A stretch of 64,000 nt of DNA from Astropecten irregularis. Taxonomy: Eukaryota; Echinodermata; Asteroidea; Paxillosida; Astropectinidae. Where the stretch lies: assembly GCA_963971285.1 (NCBI GenBank), contig OZ020246.1:6991217-7055216 (forward strand), read 5' to 3'. Below, piece after piece: positions 34,898 to 47,698 of the stretch (within the stretch, counting starts at the first letter, position 1; every line of letters starts with the position of its first letter). Both the position numbers and the translations under genes were made by a program. The notes under the pieces are model-generated. The model was not told where the DNA came from. It made no database searches and saw nothing but the letters and a program-made list of their open reading frames with translations.

Positions 34898-35139
34898 TTT
34901 GCTACTTTTCACGGCACACATGCAGCTATCAGCACAACTTTTGCACTGGGTCCGTTGAGTCAAAATCAAGGCGCCGAGCTGATTATCATAATCTGTGTAC
35001 CCTGGGGTTGTTTTTCTTTTCTTTTCTTTTTTTGAATAATGTGCATTTTCTTCTTGTGGTGAGATGACAAAAAAATTATGTTCGGCATGAAATACCCGTA
35101 ATCGTTATGCTTAAATGTTGTCGTTCCACACGTTCTTTC

Positions 35140-35259
35140 GCCTACGACCATACTACGTTTAATACACCGGTTCTCGTCCGATCACCGAAGTTAAGCAACG
35201 TCGGGCTTGGTTAGTACTTGAATGGGAGACCGTCTGGGAATACCAGGTGTCGTAGGCTT
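35140..35259 (+). rRNA. 5S rRNA gene 29 (G21T variant)
   Basis: S1 before, S2 after. G21T would break the G21-C57 pair of helix II. Confidence 0.95.
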
Positions 35260-35497
35260 TTTGCTACTTTTCACGGCACACATGCAGCTATCAGCACAAC
35301 TTTTGCACTGGGTCCGTTGAGTCAAAATCAAGGCGCCGAGCTGATTATCATAATCTGTGTACCCTGGTTTTTTTCTTTTCTTTTCTTTTTTTGAATAATG
35401 TGCATTTTCTTCTTGTGGTGAGATGACAAAAAAATTTGATCGGCATGAAATACCCGTAATCGTTATGCTTAAATGTTGTCGTTCCACACGTTCTTTC

Positions 35498-35617
35498 GCC
35501 TACGACCATACTACGTTGAATACACCGGTTCTCGTCCGATCACCGAAGTTAAGCAACGTCGGGCTTGGTTAGTACTTGAATGGGAGACCGTCTGGGAATA
35601 CCAGGTGTCGTAGGCTT
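35498..35617 (+). rRNA. 5S rRNA gene 30
   Basis: S2 before, L after. Confidence 0.97.
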
Positions 35618-36020
35618 TTTGCTACTTTTCACGGCACACATGCAGCTTTCAGCACAACTTTTGCAGTGGGTCCGTTGAGTCAAAATCAAGGCGCCGAGCT
35701 GATTATCATAATCTGTGTACCCTCAATTTTTTTTTGGAATGTGCAATTTGGGGCTCATGCAACTAACGCATTGTCTGATTATGACGGGCTACCACAACCC
35801 GGGGTTTCAGTGATTTGGCCCGTTGCGCAGACTTGAGAAATTCTGCTTCACAATCTGGCCCTACATTGTTTTGAACGTGGATTGTCCATTCATGTAGTAA
35901 TGCGTCGGTTGCGTATGGACTTCGCGCGCGCCTTATTTTGAATCTAGCGCCCTCTTTTTGTAGTGAGATGAAACACGTGTAATCGTTATGCTTAAATGCT
36001 GTCGTTCCACCCGTTCTTTC

Positions 36021-36140
36021 GCCTACGACCATACTACGTTGAATACACCGGTTCTCGTCCGATCACCGAAGTTAAGCAACGTCGGGCTTGGTTAGTACTT
36101 GAATGGGAGACCGTCTGGGAATACCAGGTGTCGTAGGCTT
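36021..36140 (+). rRNA. 5S rRNA gene 31
   Basis: L before, S3 (359 bp unit) after: the only internal S3. Confidence 0.97.
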
Positions 36141-36379
36141 TTTGCTACTTTTCACGGCACACATGCAGCTATCAGCACAACTTTTGCACTGGGTCCGTTG
36201 AGTCAAAATCAAGGCGCCGAGCTGATTATCATAATCTGTGTACCCTGGTTTTTTTCTTTTCTTTTCTTTTTTTGAATAATGTGCATTTTCTTCTTGTGGT
36301 GAGATGACAAAAAAATTCTGTTCGGCATGAAATACCCGTAATCGTTATGCTTAAATGTTGTCGTTCCACACGTTCTTTC

Positions 36380-36499
36380 GCCTACGACCATACTACGTTG
36401 AATACACCGGTTCTCGTCCGATCACCGAAGTTAAGCAACGTCGGGCTTGGTTAGTACTTGAATGGGAGACCGTCTGGGAATACCAGGTGTCGTAGGCTT
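36380..36499 (+). rRNA. 5S rRNA gene 32
   Basis: S3 before, L after. Confidence 0.97.
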
Positions 36500-36902
36500 T
36501 TTGCTACTTTTCACGGCACACATGCAGCTTTCAGCACAACTTTTGCACTGGGTCCGTTGAGTCAAAATCAAGGCGCCGAGCTGATTATCATAATATGTGT
36601 ACCCTCAATTTTTTTTTGGAATGTGCAATTTGGGGCTCATGCAACTAACGCATTGTCTGATTATGACGGGCTACCACAACCCGGGGTTTCAGTGATTTGG
36701 CCCGTTGCGCAGACTTGAGAAATTCTGCTTCACAATCTGGCCCTACATTGTTTTGAACGTGGATTGTCCATTCATGTAGTAATGCGTCGGTTGCGTGTGG
36801 ACTTCGCGCGCGCCTTATTTTGAATCTAGCGCCCTCTTTTTGTAGTGAGATGAAACACGTGTAATCGATATGCTTAAATGCTGTCGTTCCACCCGTTCTT
36901 TC

Positions 36903-37022
36903 GCCTACGACCATACTACGTTGAATACACCGGTTCTCGTCCGATCACCGAAGTTAAGCAACGTCGGGCTTGGTTAGTACTTGAATGGGAGACCGTCTGG
37001 GAATACCAGGTGTCGTAGGCTT
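36903..37022 (+). rRNA. 5S rRNA gene 33
   Basis: L before, S1 after. Confidence 0.97.
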
Positions 37023-37264
37023 TTTGCTACTTTTCACGGCACACATGCAGCTTTCAGCACAACTTTTGCACTGGGTCCGTTGAGTCAAAATCAAGGCGCC
37101 GAGCTGATTATCATAATCTGTGTACCCTGGGGTTGTTTTTCTTTTCTTTTCTTTTTTTGAATAATGTGCATTTTCTTCTTGTGGTGAGATGACAAAAAAA
37201 TTATGTTCGGCATGAAATACCCGTAATCGTTATGCTTAAATGTTGTCGTTCCACACGTTCTTTC

Positions 37265-37384
37265 GCCTACGACCATACTACGTTGAATACACCGGTTCTC
37301 GTCCGATCACCGAAGTTAAGCAACGTCGGGCTTGGTTAGTACTTGAATGGGAGACCGTCTGGGAATACCAGGTGTCGTAGGCTT
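37265..37384 (+). rRNA. 5S rRNA gene 34
   Basis: S1 before, S2 after. Confidence 0.97.
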
Positions 37385-37622
37385 TTTGCTACTTTTCACG
37401 GCACACATGCAGCTATCAGCACAACTTTTGCACTGGGTCCGTTGAGTCAAAATCAAGGCGCCGAGCTGATTATCATAATCTGTGTACCCTGGTTTTTTTC
37501 TTTTCTTTTCTTTTTTTGAATAATGTGCATTTTCTTCTAGTGGTGAGATGACAAAAAAATTTGATCGGCATGAAATACCCGTAATCGTTATGCTTAAATG
37601 TTGTCGTTCCACACGTTCTTTC

Positions 37623-37742
37623 GCCTACGACCATACTACGTTGAATACACCGGTTCTCGTCCGATCACCGAAGTTAAGCAACGTCGGGCTTGGTTAGTAC
37701 TTGAATGGGAGACCGTCTGGGAATACCAGGTGTCGTAGGCTT
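37623..37742 (+). rRNA. 5S rRNA gene 35
   Basis: S2 before, L after. Confidence 0.97.
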
Positions 37743-38145
37743 TTTGCTACTTTTCACGGCACACAAGCAGCTTTCAGCACAACTTTTGCACTGGGTCCGT
37801 TGAGTCAAAATCAAGGCGCCGAGCTGATTATCATAATATGTGTACCCTCAATTTTTTTTTGGAATGTGCAATTTGGGGCTCATGCAACTAACGCATTGTC
37901 TGATTATGACGGGCTACCACAACCCGGGGTTTCAGTGATTTGGCCCGTTGCGCAGACTTGAGAAATTCTGCTTCACAATCTGGCCCTACATTGTTTTGAA
38001 CGTGGATTGTCCATTCATGTAGTAATGCGTCGGTTGCGTGTGGACTTCGCGCGCGCCTTATTTTGAATCTAGCGCCCTCTTTTTGTAGTGAGATGAAACA
38101 CGTGTAATCGTTATGCTTAAATGCTGTCGTTCCACCCGTTCTTTC

Positions 38146-38265
38146 GCCTTCGACCATACTACGTTGAATACACCGGTTCTCGTCCGATCACCGAAGTTAA
38201 GCAACGTCGGGCTTGGTAAGTACTTGAATGGGAGACCGTCTGGGAATACCAGGTGTCGTAGGCTT
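38146..38265 (+). rRNA. 5S rRNA gene 36 (A5T, T73A)
   Basis: L before, S1 after. A5T disrupts A5-U114 of helix I; T73A lies between the intermediate element and C box. Possibly a degenerating copy. Confidence 0.95.
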
Positions 38266-38507
38266 TTTGCTACTTTTCACGGCACACATGCAGCTTTCAG
38301 CACAACTTTTGCACTGGGTCCGTTGAGTCAAAATCAAGGCGCCGAGCTGATTATCATAATCTGTGTACCCTGGGGTTGTTTTTCTTTTCTTTTCTTTTTT
38401 TGAATAATGTGCATTTTCTTCTTGTGGTGAGATGACAAAAAAATTATGTTCGGCATGAAATACCCGTAATCGTTATGCTTAAATGTTGTCGTCCCACACG
38501 TTCTTTC

Positions 38508-38627
38508 GCCTACGACCATACTACGTTGAATACACCGGTTCTCGTCCGATCACCGAAGTTAAGCAACGTCGGGCTTGGTTAGTACTTGAATGGGAGACCG
38601 TCTGGGAATACCAGGTGTCGTAGGCTT
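38508..38627 (+). rRNA. 5S rRNA gene 37
   Basis: S1 before, S2 after. Confidence 0.97.
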
Positions 38628-38865
38628 TTTGCTACTTTTCACGGCACACATGCAGCTATCAGCACAACTTTTGCACTGGGTCCGTTGAGTCAAAATCAAG
38701 GCGACGAGCTGATTATCATAATCTGTGTACCCTGGTTTTTTTCTTTTCTTTTCTTTTTTTGAATAATGTGCATTTTCTTCTTGTGGTGAGATGACAAAAA
38801 AATTTGATCGGCATGAAATACCCGTAATCGTTATGCTTAAATGTTGTCGTTCCACACGTTCTTTC

Positions 38866-38985
38866 GCCTACGACCATACTACGTTGAATACACCGGTTCT
38901 CGTCCGATCACCGAAGTTAAGCAACGTCGGGCTTGGTTAGTACTTGAATGGGAGACCGTCTGGGAATACCAGGTGTCGTAGGCTT
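38866..38985 (+). rRNA. 5S rRNA gene 38
   Basis: S2 before, L after. Confidence 0.97.
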
Positions 38986-39388
38986 TTTGCTACTTTTCAC
39001 GGCACACAAGCAGCTTTCAGCACAACTTTTGCACTGGGTCCGTTGAGTCAAAATCAAGGCGCCGAGCTGATTATCATAATATGTGTACCCTCAATTTTTT
39101 TTTGGAATGTGCAATTTGGGGCTCATGCAACTAACGCATTGTCTGATTATGACGGGCTACCACAACCCGGGGTTTCAGTGATTTGGCCCGTTGCGCAGAC
39201 TTGAGAAATTCTGCTTCACAATCTGGCCATACATTGTTTTGAACGTGGATTGTCCATTCATGTAGTAATGCGTCGGTTGCGTGTGGACTTCGCGCGCGCC
39301 TTATTTTGAATCTAGCGCCCTCTTTTTGTAGTGAGATGAAACACGTGTAATCGTTATGCTTAAATGCTGTCGTTCCACCCGTTCTTTC

Positions 39389-39508
39389 GCCTACGACCAT
39401 ACTACGTTGAATACACCGGTTCTCGTCCGATCACCGAAGTTAAGCAACGTCGGGCTTGGTTAGTACTTGAATGGGAGACCGTCTGGGAATACCAGGTGTC
39501 GTAGGCTT
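39389..39508 (+). rRNA. 5S rRNA gene 39
   Basis: L before, S1 after. Confidence 0.97.
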
Positions 39509-39750
39509 TTTGCTACTTTTCACGGCACACATGCAGCTTTCAGCACAACTTTTGCACTGGGTCCGTTGAGTCAAAATCAAGGCGCCGAGCTGATTATCAT
39601 AATCTGTGTACCCTGGGGTTGTTTTTCTTTTCTTTTCTTTTTTTGAATAATGTGCATTTTCTTCTTGTGGTGAGATGACAAAAAAATTATGTTCGGCATG
39701 AAATACCCGTAATCGTTATGCTTAAATGTTGTCGTTCCACACGTTCTTTC

Positions 39751-39870
39751 GCCTACGACCATACTACGTTGAATACACCGGTTCTCGTCCGATCACCGAA
39801 GTTAAGCAACGTCGGGCTTGGTTAGTACTTGAATGGGAGACCGTCTGGGAATACCAGGTGTCGTAGGCTT
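39751..39870 (+). rRNA. 5S rRNA gene 40
   Basis: S1 before, S2 after. Confidence 0.97.
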
Positions 39871-40108
39871 TTTGCTACTTTTCACGGCACACATGCAGCT
39901 ATCAGCACAACTTTTGCACTGGGTCCGTTGAGTCAAAATCAAGGCGCCGAGCTGATTATCATAATCTGTGTACCCTGGTTTTTTTCTTTTCTTTTCTTTT
40001 TTTGAATAATGTGCATTTTCTTCTTGTGGTGAGATGACAAAAAAATTTGATCGGCATGAAATACCCGTAATCGTTATGCTTAAATGTTGTCGTTCCACAC
40101 GTTCTTTC

Positions 40109-40228
40109 GCCTACGACCATACTACGTTGAATACACCGGTTCTCGTCCGATCACCGAAGTTAAGCAACGTCGGGCTTGGTTAGTACTTGAATGGGAGACC
40201 GTCTGGGAATACCAGGTGTCGTAGGCTT
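40109..40228 (+). rRNA. 5S rRNA gene 41
   Basis: S2 before, L after. Confidence 0.97.
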
Positions 40229-40631
40229 TTTGCTACTTTTCACGGCACACAAGCAGCTTTCAGCACAACTTTTGCACTGGGTCCGTTGAGTCAAAATCAA
40301 GGCGCCGAGCTGATTATCATAATATGTGTACCCTCAATTTTTTTTTGGAATGTGCAATTTGGGGCTCATGCAACTAACGCATTGTCTGATTATGACGGGC
40401 TACCACAACCCGGGGTTTCAGTGATTTGGCCCGTTGCGCAGACTTGAGAAATTCTGCTTCACAATCTGGCCCTACATTGTTTTGAACGTGGATTGTCCAT
40501 TCATGTAGTAATGCGTCGGTTGCGTGTGGACTTCGCGCGCGCCTTATTTTGAATCTAGCGCCCTCTTTTTGTAGTGAGATGAAACACGTGTAATCGTTAT
40601 GCTTAAATGCTGTCGTTCCACCCGTTCTTTC

Positions 40632-40751
40632 GCCTACGACCATACTACGTTGAATACACCGGTTCTCGTCCGATCACCGAAGTTAAGCAACGTCGGGCTT
40701 GGTTAGTACTTGAATGGGAGACCGTCTGGGAATACCAGGTGTCGTAGGCTT
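40632..40751 (+). rRNA. 5S rRNA gene 42
   Basis: L before, S1 after. Confidence 0.97.
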
Positions 40752-40993
40752 TTTGCTACTTTTCACGGCACACATGCAGCTTTCAGCACAACTTTTGCAC
40801 TGGGTCCGTTGAGTCAAAATCAAGGCGCCGAGCTGATTATCATAATCTGTGTACCCTGGGGTTGTTTTTCTTTTCTTTTCTTTTTTTGAATAATGTGCAT
40901 TTTCTTCTTGTGGTGAGATGACAAAAAAATTATGTTCGGCATGAAATACCCGTAATCGTTATGCTTAAATGTTGTCGTTCCACACGTTCTTTC

Positions 40994-41113
40994 GCCTACG
41001 ACCATACTACGTTGAATACACCGGTTCTCGTCCGATCACCGAAGTTAAGCAACGTCGGGCTTGGTTAGTACTTGAATGGGAGACCGTCTGGGAATACCAG
41101 GTGTCGTAGGCTT
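40994..41113 (+). rRNA. 5S rRNA gene 43
   Basis: S1 before, S2 after. Confidence 0.97.
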
Positions 41114-41351
41114 TTTGCTACTTTTCACGGCACACATGCAGCTATCAGCACAACTTTTGCACTGGGTCCGTTGAGTCAAAATCAAGGCGCCGAGCTGATT
41201 ATCATAATCTGTGTACCCTGGTTTTTTTCTTTTCTTTTCTTTTTTTGAATAATGTGCATTTTCTTCTTGTGGTGAGATGACAAAAAAATTTGATCGGCAT
41301 GAAATACCCGTAATCGTTATGCTTAAATGTTGTCGTTCCACACGTTCTTTC

Positions 41352-41471
41352 GCCTACGACCATACTACGTTGAATACACCGGTTCTCGTCCGATCACCGA
41401 AGTTAAGCAACGTCGGGCTTGGTTAGTACTTGAATGGGAGACCGTCTGGGAATACCAGGTGTCGTAGGCTT
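41352..41471 (+). rRNA. 5S rRNA gene 44
   Basis: S2 before, L after. Confidence 0.97.
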
Positions 41472-41874
41472 TTTGCTACTTTTCACGGCACACAAGCAGC
41501 TTTCAGCACAACTTTTGCACTGGGTCCGTTGAGTCAAAATCAAGGCGCCGAGCTGATTATCATAATATGTGTACCCTCAATTTTTTTTTGGAATGTGCAA
41601 TTTGGGGCTCATGCAACTAACGCATTGTCTGATTATGACGGGCTACCACAACCCGGGGTTTCAGTGATTTGGCCCGTTGCGCAGACTTGAGAAATTCTGC
41701 TTCACAATCTGGCCCTACATTGTTTTGAACGTGGATTGTCCATTCATGTAGTAATGCGTCGGTTGCGTGTGGACTTCGCGCGCGCCTTATTTTGAATCTA
41801 GCGCCCTCTTTTTGTAGTGAGATGAAACACGTGTAATCGTTATGCTTAAATGCTGTCGTTCCACCCGTTCTTTC

Positions 41875-41994
41875 GCCTACGACCATACTACGTTGAATAC
41901 ACCGGTTCTCGTCCGATCACCGAAGTTAAGCAACGTCGGGCTTGGTTAGTACTTGAATGGGAGACCGTCTGGGAATACCAGGTGTCGTAGGCTT
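41875..41994 (+). rRNA. 5S rRNA gene 45
   Basis: L before, S1 after. Confidence 0.97.
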
Positions 41995-42236
41995 TTTGCT
42001 ACTTTTCACGGCACACATGCAGCTTTCAGCACAACTTTTGCACTGGGTCCGTTGAGTCAAAATCAAGGCGCCGAGCTGATTATCATAATCTGTGTACCCT
42101 GGGGTTGTTTTTCTTTTCTTTTCTTTTTTTGAATAATGTGCATTTTCTTCTTGTGGTGAGATGACAAAAAAATTATGTTCGGCATGAAATACCCGTAATC
42201 GTTATGCTTAAATGTTGTCGTTCCACACGTTCTTTC

Positions 42237-42356
42237 GCCTACGACCATACTACGTTGAATACACCGGTTCTCGTCCGATCACCGAAGTTAAGCAACGTCG
42301 GGCTTGGTTAGTACTTGAATGGGAGACCGTCTGGGAATACCAGGTGTCGTAGGCTT
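42237..42356 (+). rRNA. 5S rRNA gene 46
   Basis: S1 before, S2 after. Confidence 0.97.
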
Positions 42357-42594
42357 TTTGCTACTTTTCACGGCACACATGCAGCTATCAGCACAACTTT
42401 TGCACTGGGTCCGTTGAGTCAAAATCAAGGCGCCGAGCTGATTATCATAATCTGTGTACCCTGGTTTTTTTCTTTTCTTTTCTTTTTTTGAATAATGTGC
42501 ATTTTCTTCTTGTGGTGAGATGACAAAAAAATTTGATCGGCATGAAATACCCGTAATCGTTATGCTTAAATGTTGTCGTTCCACACGTTCTTTC

Positions 42595-42714
42595 GCCTAC
42601 GACCATACTACGTTGAATACACCGGTTCTCGTCCGATCACCGAAGTTAAGCAACGTCGGGCTTGGTTAGTACTTGAATGGGAGACCGTCTGGGAATACCA
42701 GGTGTCGTAGGCTT
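42595..42714 (+). rRNA. 5S rRNA gene 47
   Basis: S2 before, S1 after: the trimer order breaks here. Confidence 0.97.
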
Positions 42715-42956
42715 TTTGCTACTTTTCACGGCACACATGCAGCTTTCAGCACAACTTTTGCACTGGGTCCGTTGAGTCAAAATCAAGGCGCCGAGCTGAT
42801 TATCATAATCTGTGTACCCTGGGGTTGTTTTTCTTTTCTTTTCTTTTTTTGAATAATGTGCATTTTCTTCTTGTGGTGAGATGACAAAAAAATTATGTTC
42901 GGCATGAAATACCCGTAATCGTTATGCTTAAATGTTGTCGTTCCACACGTTCTTTC

Positions 42957-43076
42957 GCCTACGACCATACTACGTTGAATACACCGGTTCTCGTCCGATC
43001 ACCGAAGTTAAGCAACGTCGGGCTTGGTTAGTACTTGAATGGGAGACCGTCTGGGAATACCAGGTGTCGTAGGCTT
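42957..43076 (+). rRNA. 5S rRNA gene 48
   Basis: S1 before, L after. Confidence 0.97.
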
Positions 43077-43479
43077 TTTGCTACTTTTCACGGCACACAT
43101 GCAGCTTTCAGCACAACTTTTGCACTGGGTCCGTTGAGTCAAAATCAAGGCGCCGAGCTGATTATCATAATATGTGTACCCTCAATTTTTTTTTGGAATG
43201 TGCAATTTGGGGCTCATGCAACTAACGCATTGTCTGATTATGACGGGCTACCACAACCCGGGGTTTCAGTGATTTGGCCCGTTGCGCAGACTTGAGAAAT
43301 TCTGCTTCACAATCTGGCCCTACATTGTTTTGAACGTGGATTGTCCATTCATGTAGTAATGCGTCGGTTGCGTGTGGACTTCGCGCGCGCCTTATTTTGA
43401 ATCTAGCGCCCTCTTTTTGTAGTGAGATGAAACACGTGTAATCGTTAGGCTTAAATGCTGTCGTTCCACCCGTTCTTTC

Positions 43480-43599
43480 GCCTACGACCATACTACGTTG
43501 AATACACCGGTTCTCGTCCGATCACTGAAGTTAAGCAACGTCGGGCTTGGTTAGTACTTGAATGGGAGACCGTCTGGGAATACCAGGTGTCGTAGGCTT
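43480..43599 (+). rRNA. 5S rRNA gene 49 (C47T)
   Basis: L before, S1 after. First C47T gene; upstream L carries the TTAGGCTT variant. Confidence 0.97.
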
Positions 43600-43841
43600 T
43601 TTGCTACTTTTCACGGCACACATGCAGCTTTCAGCACAACTTTTGCACTGGGTCCGTTGAGTCAAAATCAAGGCGCCGAGCTGATTATCATAATCTGTGT
43701 ACCCTGGGGTTGTTTTTCTTTTCTTTTCTTTTTTTGAATAATGTGCATTTTCTTCTTGTGGTGAGATGACAAAAAAATTATGTTCGGCATGAAATACCCG
43801 TAATCGTTATGCTTAAATGTTGTCGTTCCACACGTTCTTTC

Positions 43842-43961
43842 GCCTACGACCATACTACGTTGAATACACCGGTTCTCGTCCGATCACCGAAGTTAAGCAA
43901 CGTCGGGCTTGGTTAGTACTTGAATGGGAGACCGTCTGGGAATACCAGGTGTCGTAGGCTT
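43842..43961 (+). rRNA. 5S rRNA gene 50
   Basis: S1 before and S1 after. Confidence 0.97.
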
Positions 43962-44203
43962 TTTGCTACTTTTCACGGCACACATGCAGCTTTCAGCACA
44001 ACTTTTGCACTGGGTCCGTTGAGTCAAAATCAAGGCGCCGAGCTGATTATCATAATCTGTGTACCCTGGGGTTGTTTTTCTTTTCTTTTCTTTTTTTGAA
44101 TAATGTGCATTTTCTTCTTGTGGTGAGATGACAAAAAAATTATGTTCGGCATGAAATACCCGTAATCGTTATGCTTAAATGTTGTCGTTCCACACGTTCT
44201 TTC

Positions 44204-44323
44204 GCCTACGACCATACTACGTTGAATACACCGGTTCTCGTCCGATCACCGAAGTTAAGCAACGTCGGGCTTGGTTAGTACTTGAATGGGAGACCGTCTG
44301 GGAATACCAGGTGTCGTAGGCTT
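44204..44323 (+). rRNA. 5S rRNA gene 51
   Basis: S1 before, S2 after. Confidence 0.97.
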
Positions 44324-44561
44324 TTTGCTACTTTTCACGGCACACATGCAGCTATCAGCACAACTTTTGCACTGGGTCCGTTGAGTCAAAATCAAGGCGC
44401 CGAGCTGATTATCATAATCTGTGTACCCTGGTTTTTTTCTTTTCTTTTCTTTTTTTGAATAATGTGCATTTTCTTCTTGTGGTGAGATGACAAAAAAATT
44501 TGATCGGCATGAAATACCCGTAATCGTTATGCTTAAATGTTGTCGTTCCACACGTTCTTTC

Positions 44562-44681
44562 GCCTACGACCATACTACGTTGAATACACCGGTTCTCGTC
44601 CGATCACCGAAGTTAAGCAACGTCGGGCTTGGTTAGTACTTGAATGGGAGACCGTCTGGGAATACCAGGTGTCGTAGGCTT
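44562..44681 (+). rRNA. 5S rRNA gene 52
   Basis: S2 before, S1 after. Confidence 0.97.
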
Positions 44682-44923
44682 TTTGCTACTTTTCACGGCA
44701 CACATGCAGCTTTCAGCACAACTTTTGCACTGGGTCCGTTGAGTCAAAATCAAGGCGCCGAGCTGATTATCATAATCTGTGTACCCTGGGGTTGTTTTTC
44801 TTTTCTTTTCTTTTTTTGAATAATGTGCATTTTCTTCTTGTGGTGAGATGACAAAAAAATTATGTTCGGCATGAAATACCCGTAATCGTTATGCTTAAAT
44901 GTTGTCGTTCCACACGTTCTTTC

Positions 44924-45043
44924 GCCTACGACCATACTACGTTGAATACACCGGTTCTCGTCCGATCACCGAAGTTAAGCAACGTCGGGCTTGGTTAGTA
45001 CTTGAATGGGAGACCGTCTGGGAATACCAGGTGTCGTAGGCTT
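44924..45043 (+). rRNA. 5S rRNA gene 53
   Basis: S1 before, L after. Confidence 0.97.
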
Positions 45044-45446
45044 TTTGCTACTTTTCACGGCACACATGCAGCTTTCAGCACAACTTTTGCACTGGGTCCG
45101 TTGAGTCAAAATCAAGGCGCCGAGCTGATTATCATAATATGTGTACCCTCAATTTTTTTTTGGAATGTGCAATTTGGGGCTCATGCAACTAACGCATTGT
45201 CTGATTATGACGGGCTACCACAACCCGGGGTTTCAGTGATTTGGCCCGTTGCGCAGACTTGAGAAATTCTGCTTCACAATCTGGCCCTACATTGTTTTGA
45301 ACGTGGATTGTCCATTCATGTAGTAATGCGTCGGTTGCGTGTGGACTTCGCGCGCGCCTTATTTTGAATCTAGCGCCCTCTTTTTGTAGTGAGATGAAAC
45401 ACGTGTAATCGTTAGGCTTAAATGCTGTCGTTCCACCCGTTCTTTC

Positions 45447-45566
45447 GCCTACGACCATACTACGTTGAATACACCGGTTCTCGTCCGATCACTGAAGTTA
45501 AGCAACGTCGGGCTTGGTTAGTACTTGAATGGGAGACCGTCTGGGAATACCAGGTGTCGTAGGCTT
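45447..45566 (+). rRNA. 5S rRNA gene 54 (C47T)
   Basis: L before, S1 after. First gene of the left 5,503-bp block. Confidence 0.97.
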
Positions 45567-45808
45567 TTTGCTACTTTTCACGGCACACATGCAGCTTTCA
45601 GCACAACTTTTGCACTGGGTCCGTTGAGTCAAAATCAAGGCGCCGAGCTGATTATCATAATCTGTGTACCCTGGGGTTGTTTTTCTTTTCTTTTCTTTTT
45701 TTGAATAATGTGCATTTTCTTCTTGTGGTGAGATGACAAAAAAATTATGTTCGGCATGAAATACCCGTAATCGTTATGCTTAAATGTTGTCGCTCCACAC
45801 GTTCTTTC

Positions 45809-45928
45809 GCCTACGACCATACTACGTTGAATACACCGGTTCTCGTCCGATCACCGAAGTTAAGCAACGTCGGGCTTGGTTAGTACTTGAATGGGAGACC
45901 GTCTGGGAATACCAGGTGTCGTAGGCTT
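45809..45928 (+). rRNA. 5S rRNA gene 55
   Basis: S1 before (with CGCTCC variant), L after. Confidence 0.97.
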
Positions 45929-46331
45929 TTTGCTACTTTTCACGGCACACATGCAGCTTTCAGCACAACTTTTGCACTGGGTCCGTTGAGTCAAAATCAA
46001 GGCGCCGAGCTGATTATCATAATATGTGTACCCTCAATTTTTTTTTGGAATGTGCAATTTGGGGCTCATGCAACTAACGCATTGTCTGATTATGACGGGC
46101 TACCACAACCCGGGGTTTCAGTGATTTGGCCCGTTGCGCAGACTTGAGAAATTCTGCTTCACAATCTGGCCCTACATTGTTTTGAACGTGGATTGTCCAT
46201 TCATGTAGTAATGCGTCGGTTGCGTGTGGACTTCGCGCGCGCCTTATTTTGAATCTAGCGCCCTCTTTTTGTAGTGAGATGAAACACGTGTAATCGTTAG
46301 GCTTAAATGCTGTCGTTCCATCCGTTCTTTC

Positions 46332-46451
46332 GCCTACGACCATACTACGTTGAATACACCGGTTCTCGTCCGATCACTGAAGTTAAGCAACGTCGGGCTT
46401 GGTTAGTACTTGAATGGGAGACCGTCTGGGAATACCAGGTGTCGTAGGCTT
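46332..46451 (+). rRNA. 5S rRNA gene 56 (C47T)
   Basis: L before, S1 after. Confidence 0.97.
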
Positions 46452-46693
46452 TTTGCTACTTTTCACGGCACACATGCAGCTTTCAGCACAACTTTTGCAC
46501 TGGGTCCGTTGAGTCAAAATCAAGGCGCCGAGCTGATTATCATAATCTGTGTACCCTGGGGTTGTTTTTCTTTTCTTTTCTTTTTTTGAATAATGTGCAT
46601 TTTCTTCTTGTGGTGAGATGACAAAAAAATTATGTTCGGCATGAAATACCCGTAATCGTTATGCTTAAATGTTGTCGTTCCACACGTTCTTTC

Positions 46694-46813
46694 GCCTACG
46701 ACCATACTACGTTGAATACACCGGTTCTCGTCCGATCACCGAAGTTAAGCAACGTCGGGCTTGGTTAGTACTTGAATGGGAGACCGTCTGGGAATACCAG
46801 GTGTCGTAGGCTT
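46694..46813 (+). rRNA. 5S rRNA gene 57
   Basis: S1 before, L after. Confidence 0.97.
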
Positions 46814-47216
46814 TTTGCTACTTTTCACGGCACACATGCAGCTTTCAGCACAACTTTTGCACTGGGTCCGTTGAGTCAAAATCAAGGCGCCGAGCTGATT
46901 ATCATAATATGTGTACCCTCAATTTTTTTTTGGAATGTGCAATTTGGGGCTCATGCAACTAACGCATTGTCTGATTATGACGGGCTACCACAACCCGGGG
47001 TTTCAGTGATTTGGCCCGTTGCGCAGACTTGAGAAATTCTGCTTCACAATCTGGCCCTACATTGTTTTGAACGTGGATTGTCCATTCATGTAGTAATGCG
47101 TCGGTTGCGTGTGGACTTCGCGCGCGCCTTATTTTGAATCTAGCGCCCTCTTTTTGTAGTGAGATGAAACACGTGTAATCGTTATGCTTAAATGCTGTCG
47201 TTCCACCCGTTCTTTC

Positions 47217-47336
47217 GCCTACGACCATACTACGTTGAATACACCGGTTCTCGTCCGATCACCGAAGTTAAGCAACGTCGGGCTTGGTTAGTACTTGAAT
47301 GGGAGACCGTCTGGGAATACCAGGTGTCGTAGGCTT
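47217..47336 (+). rRNA. 5S rRNA gene 58
   Basis: L before, S1 with the rare GGAGTTG core after. Confidence 0.97.
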
Positions 47337-47578
47337 TTTGCTACTTTTCACGGCACACATGCAGCTTTCAGCACAACTTTTGCACTGGGTCCGTTGAGTC
47401 AAAATCAAGGCGCCGAGCTGATTATCATAATCTGTGTACCCTGGAGTTGTTTTTCTTTTCTTTTCTTTTTTTGAATAATGTGCATTTTCTTCTTGTGGTG
47501 AGATGACAAAAAAATTATGTTCGGCATGAAATACCCGTAATCGTTATGCTTAAATGTTGTCGCTCCACACGTTCTTTC

Positions 47579-47698
47579 GCCTACGACCATACTACGTTGA
47601 ATACACCGGTTCTCGTCCGATCACCGAAGTTAAGCAACGTCGGGCTTGGTTAGTACTTGAATGGGAGACCGTCTGGGAATACCAGGTGTCGTAGGCTT
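47579..47698 (+). rRNA. 5S rRNA gene 59
   Basis: S1 (CGCTCC variant) before, L after. Confidence 0.97.
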
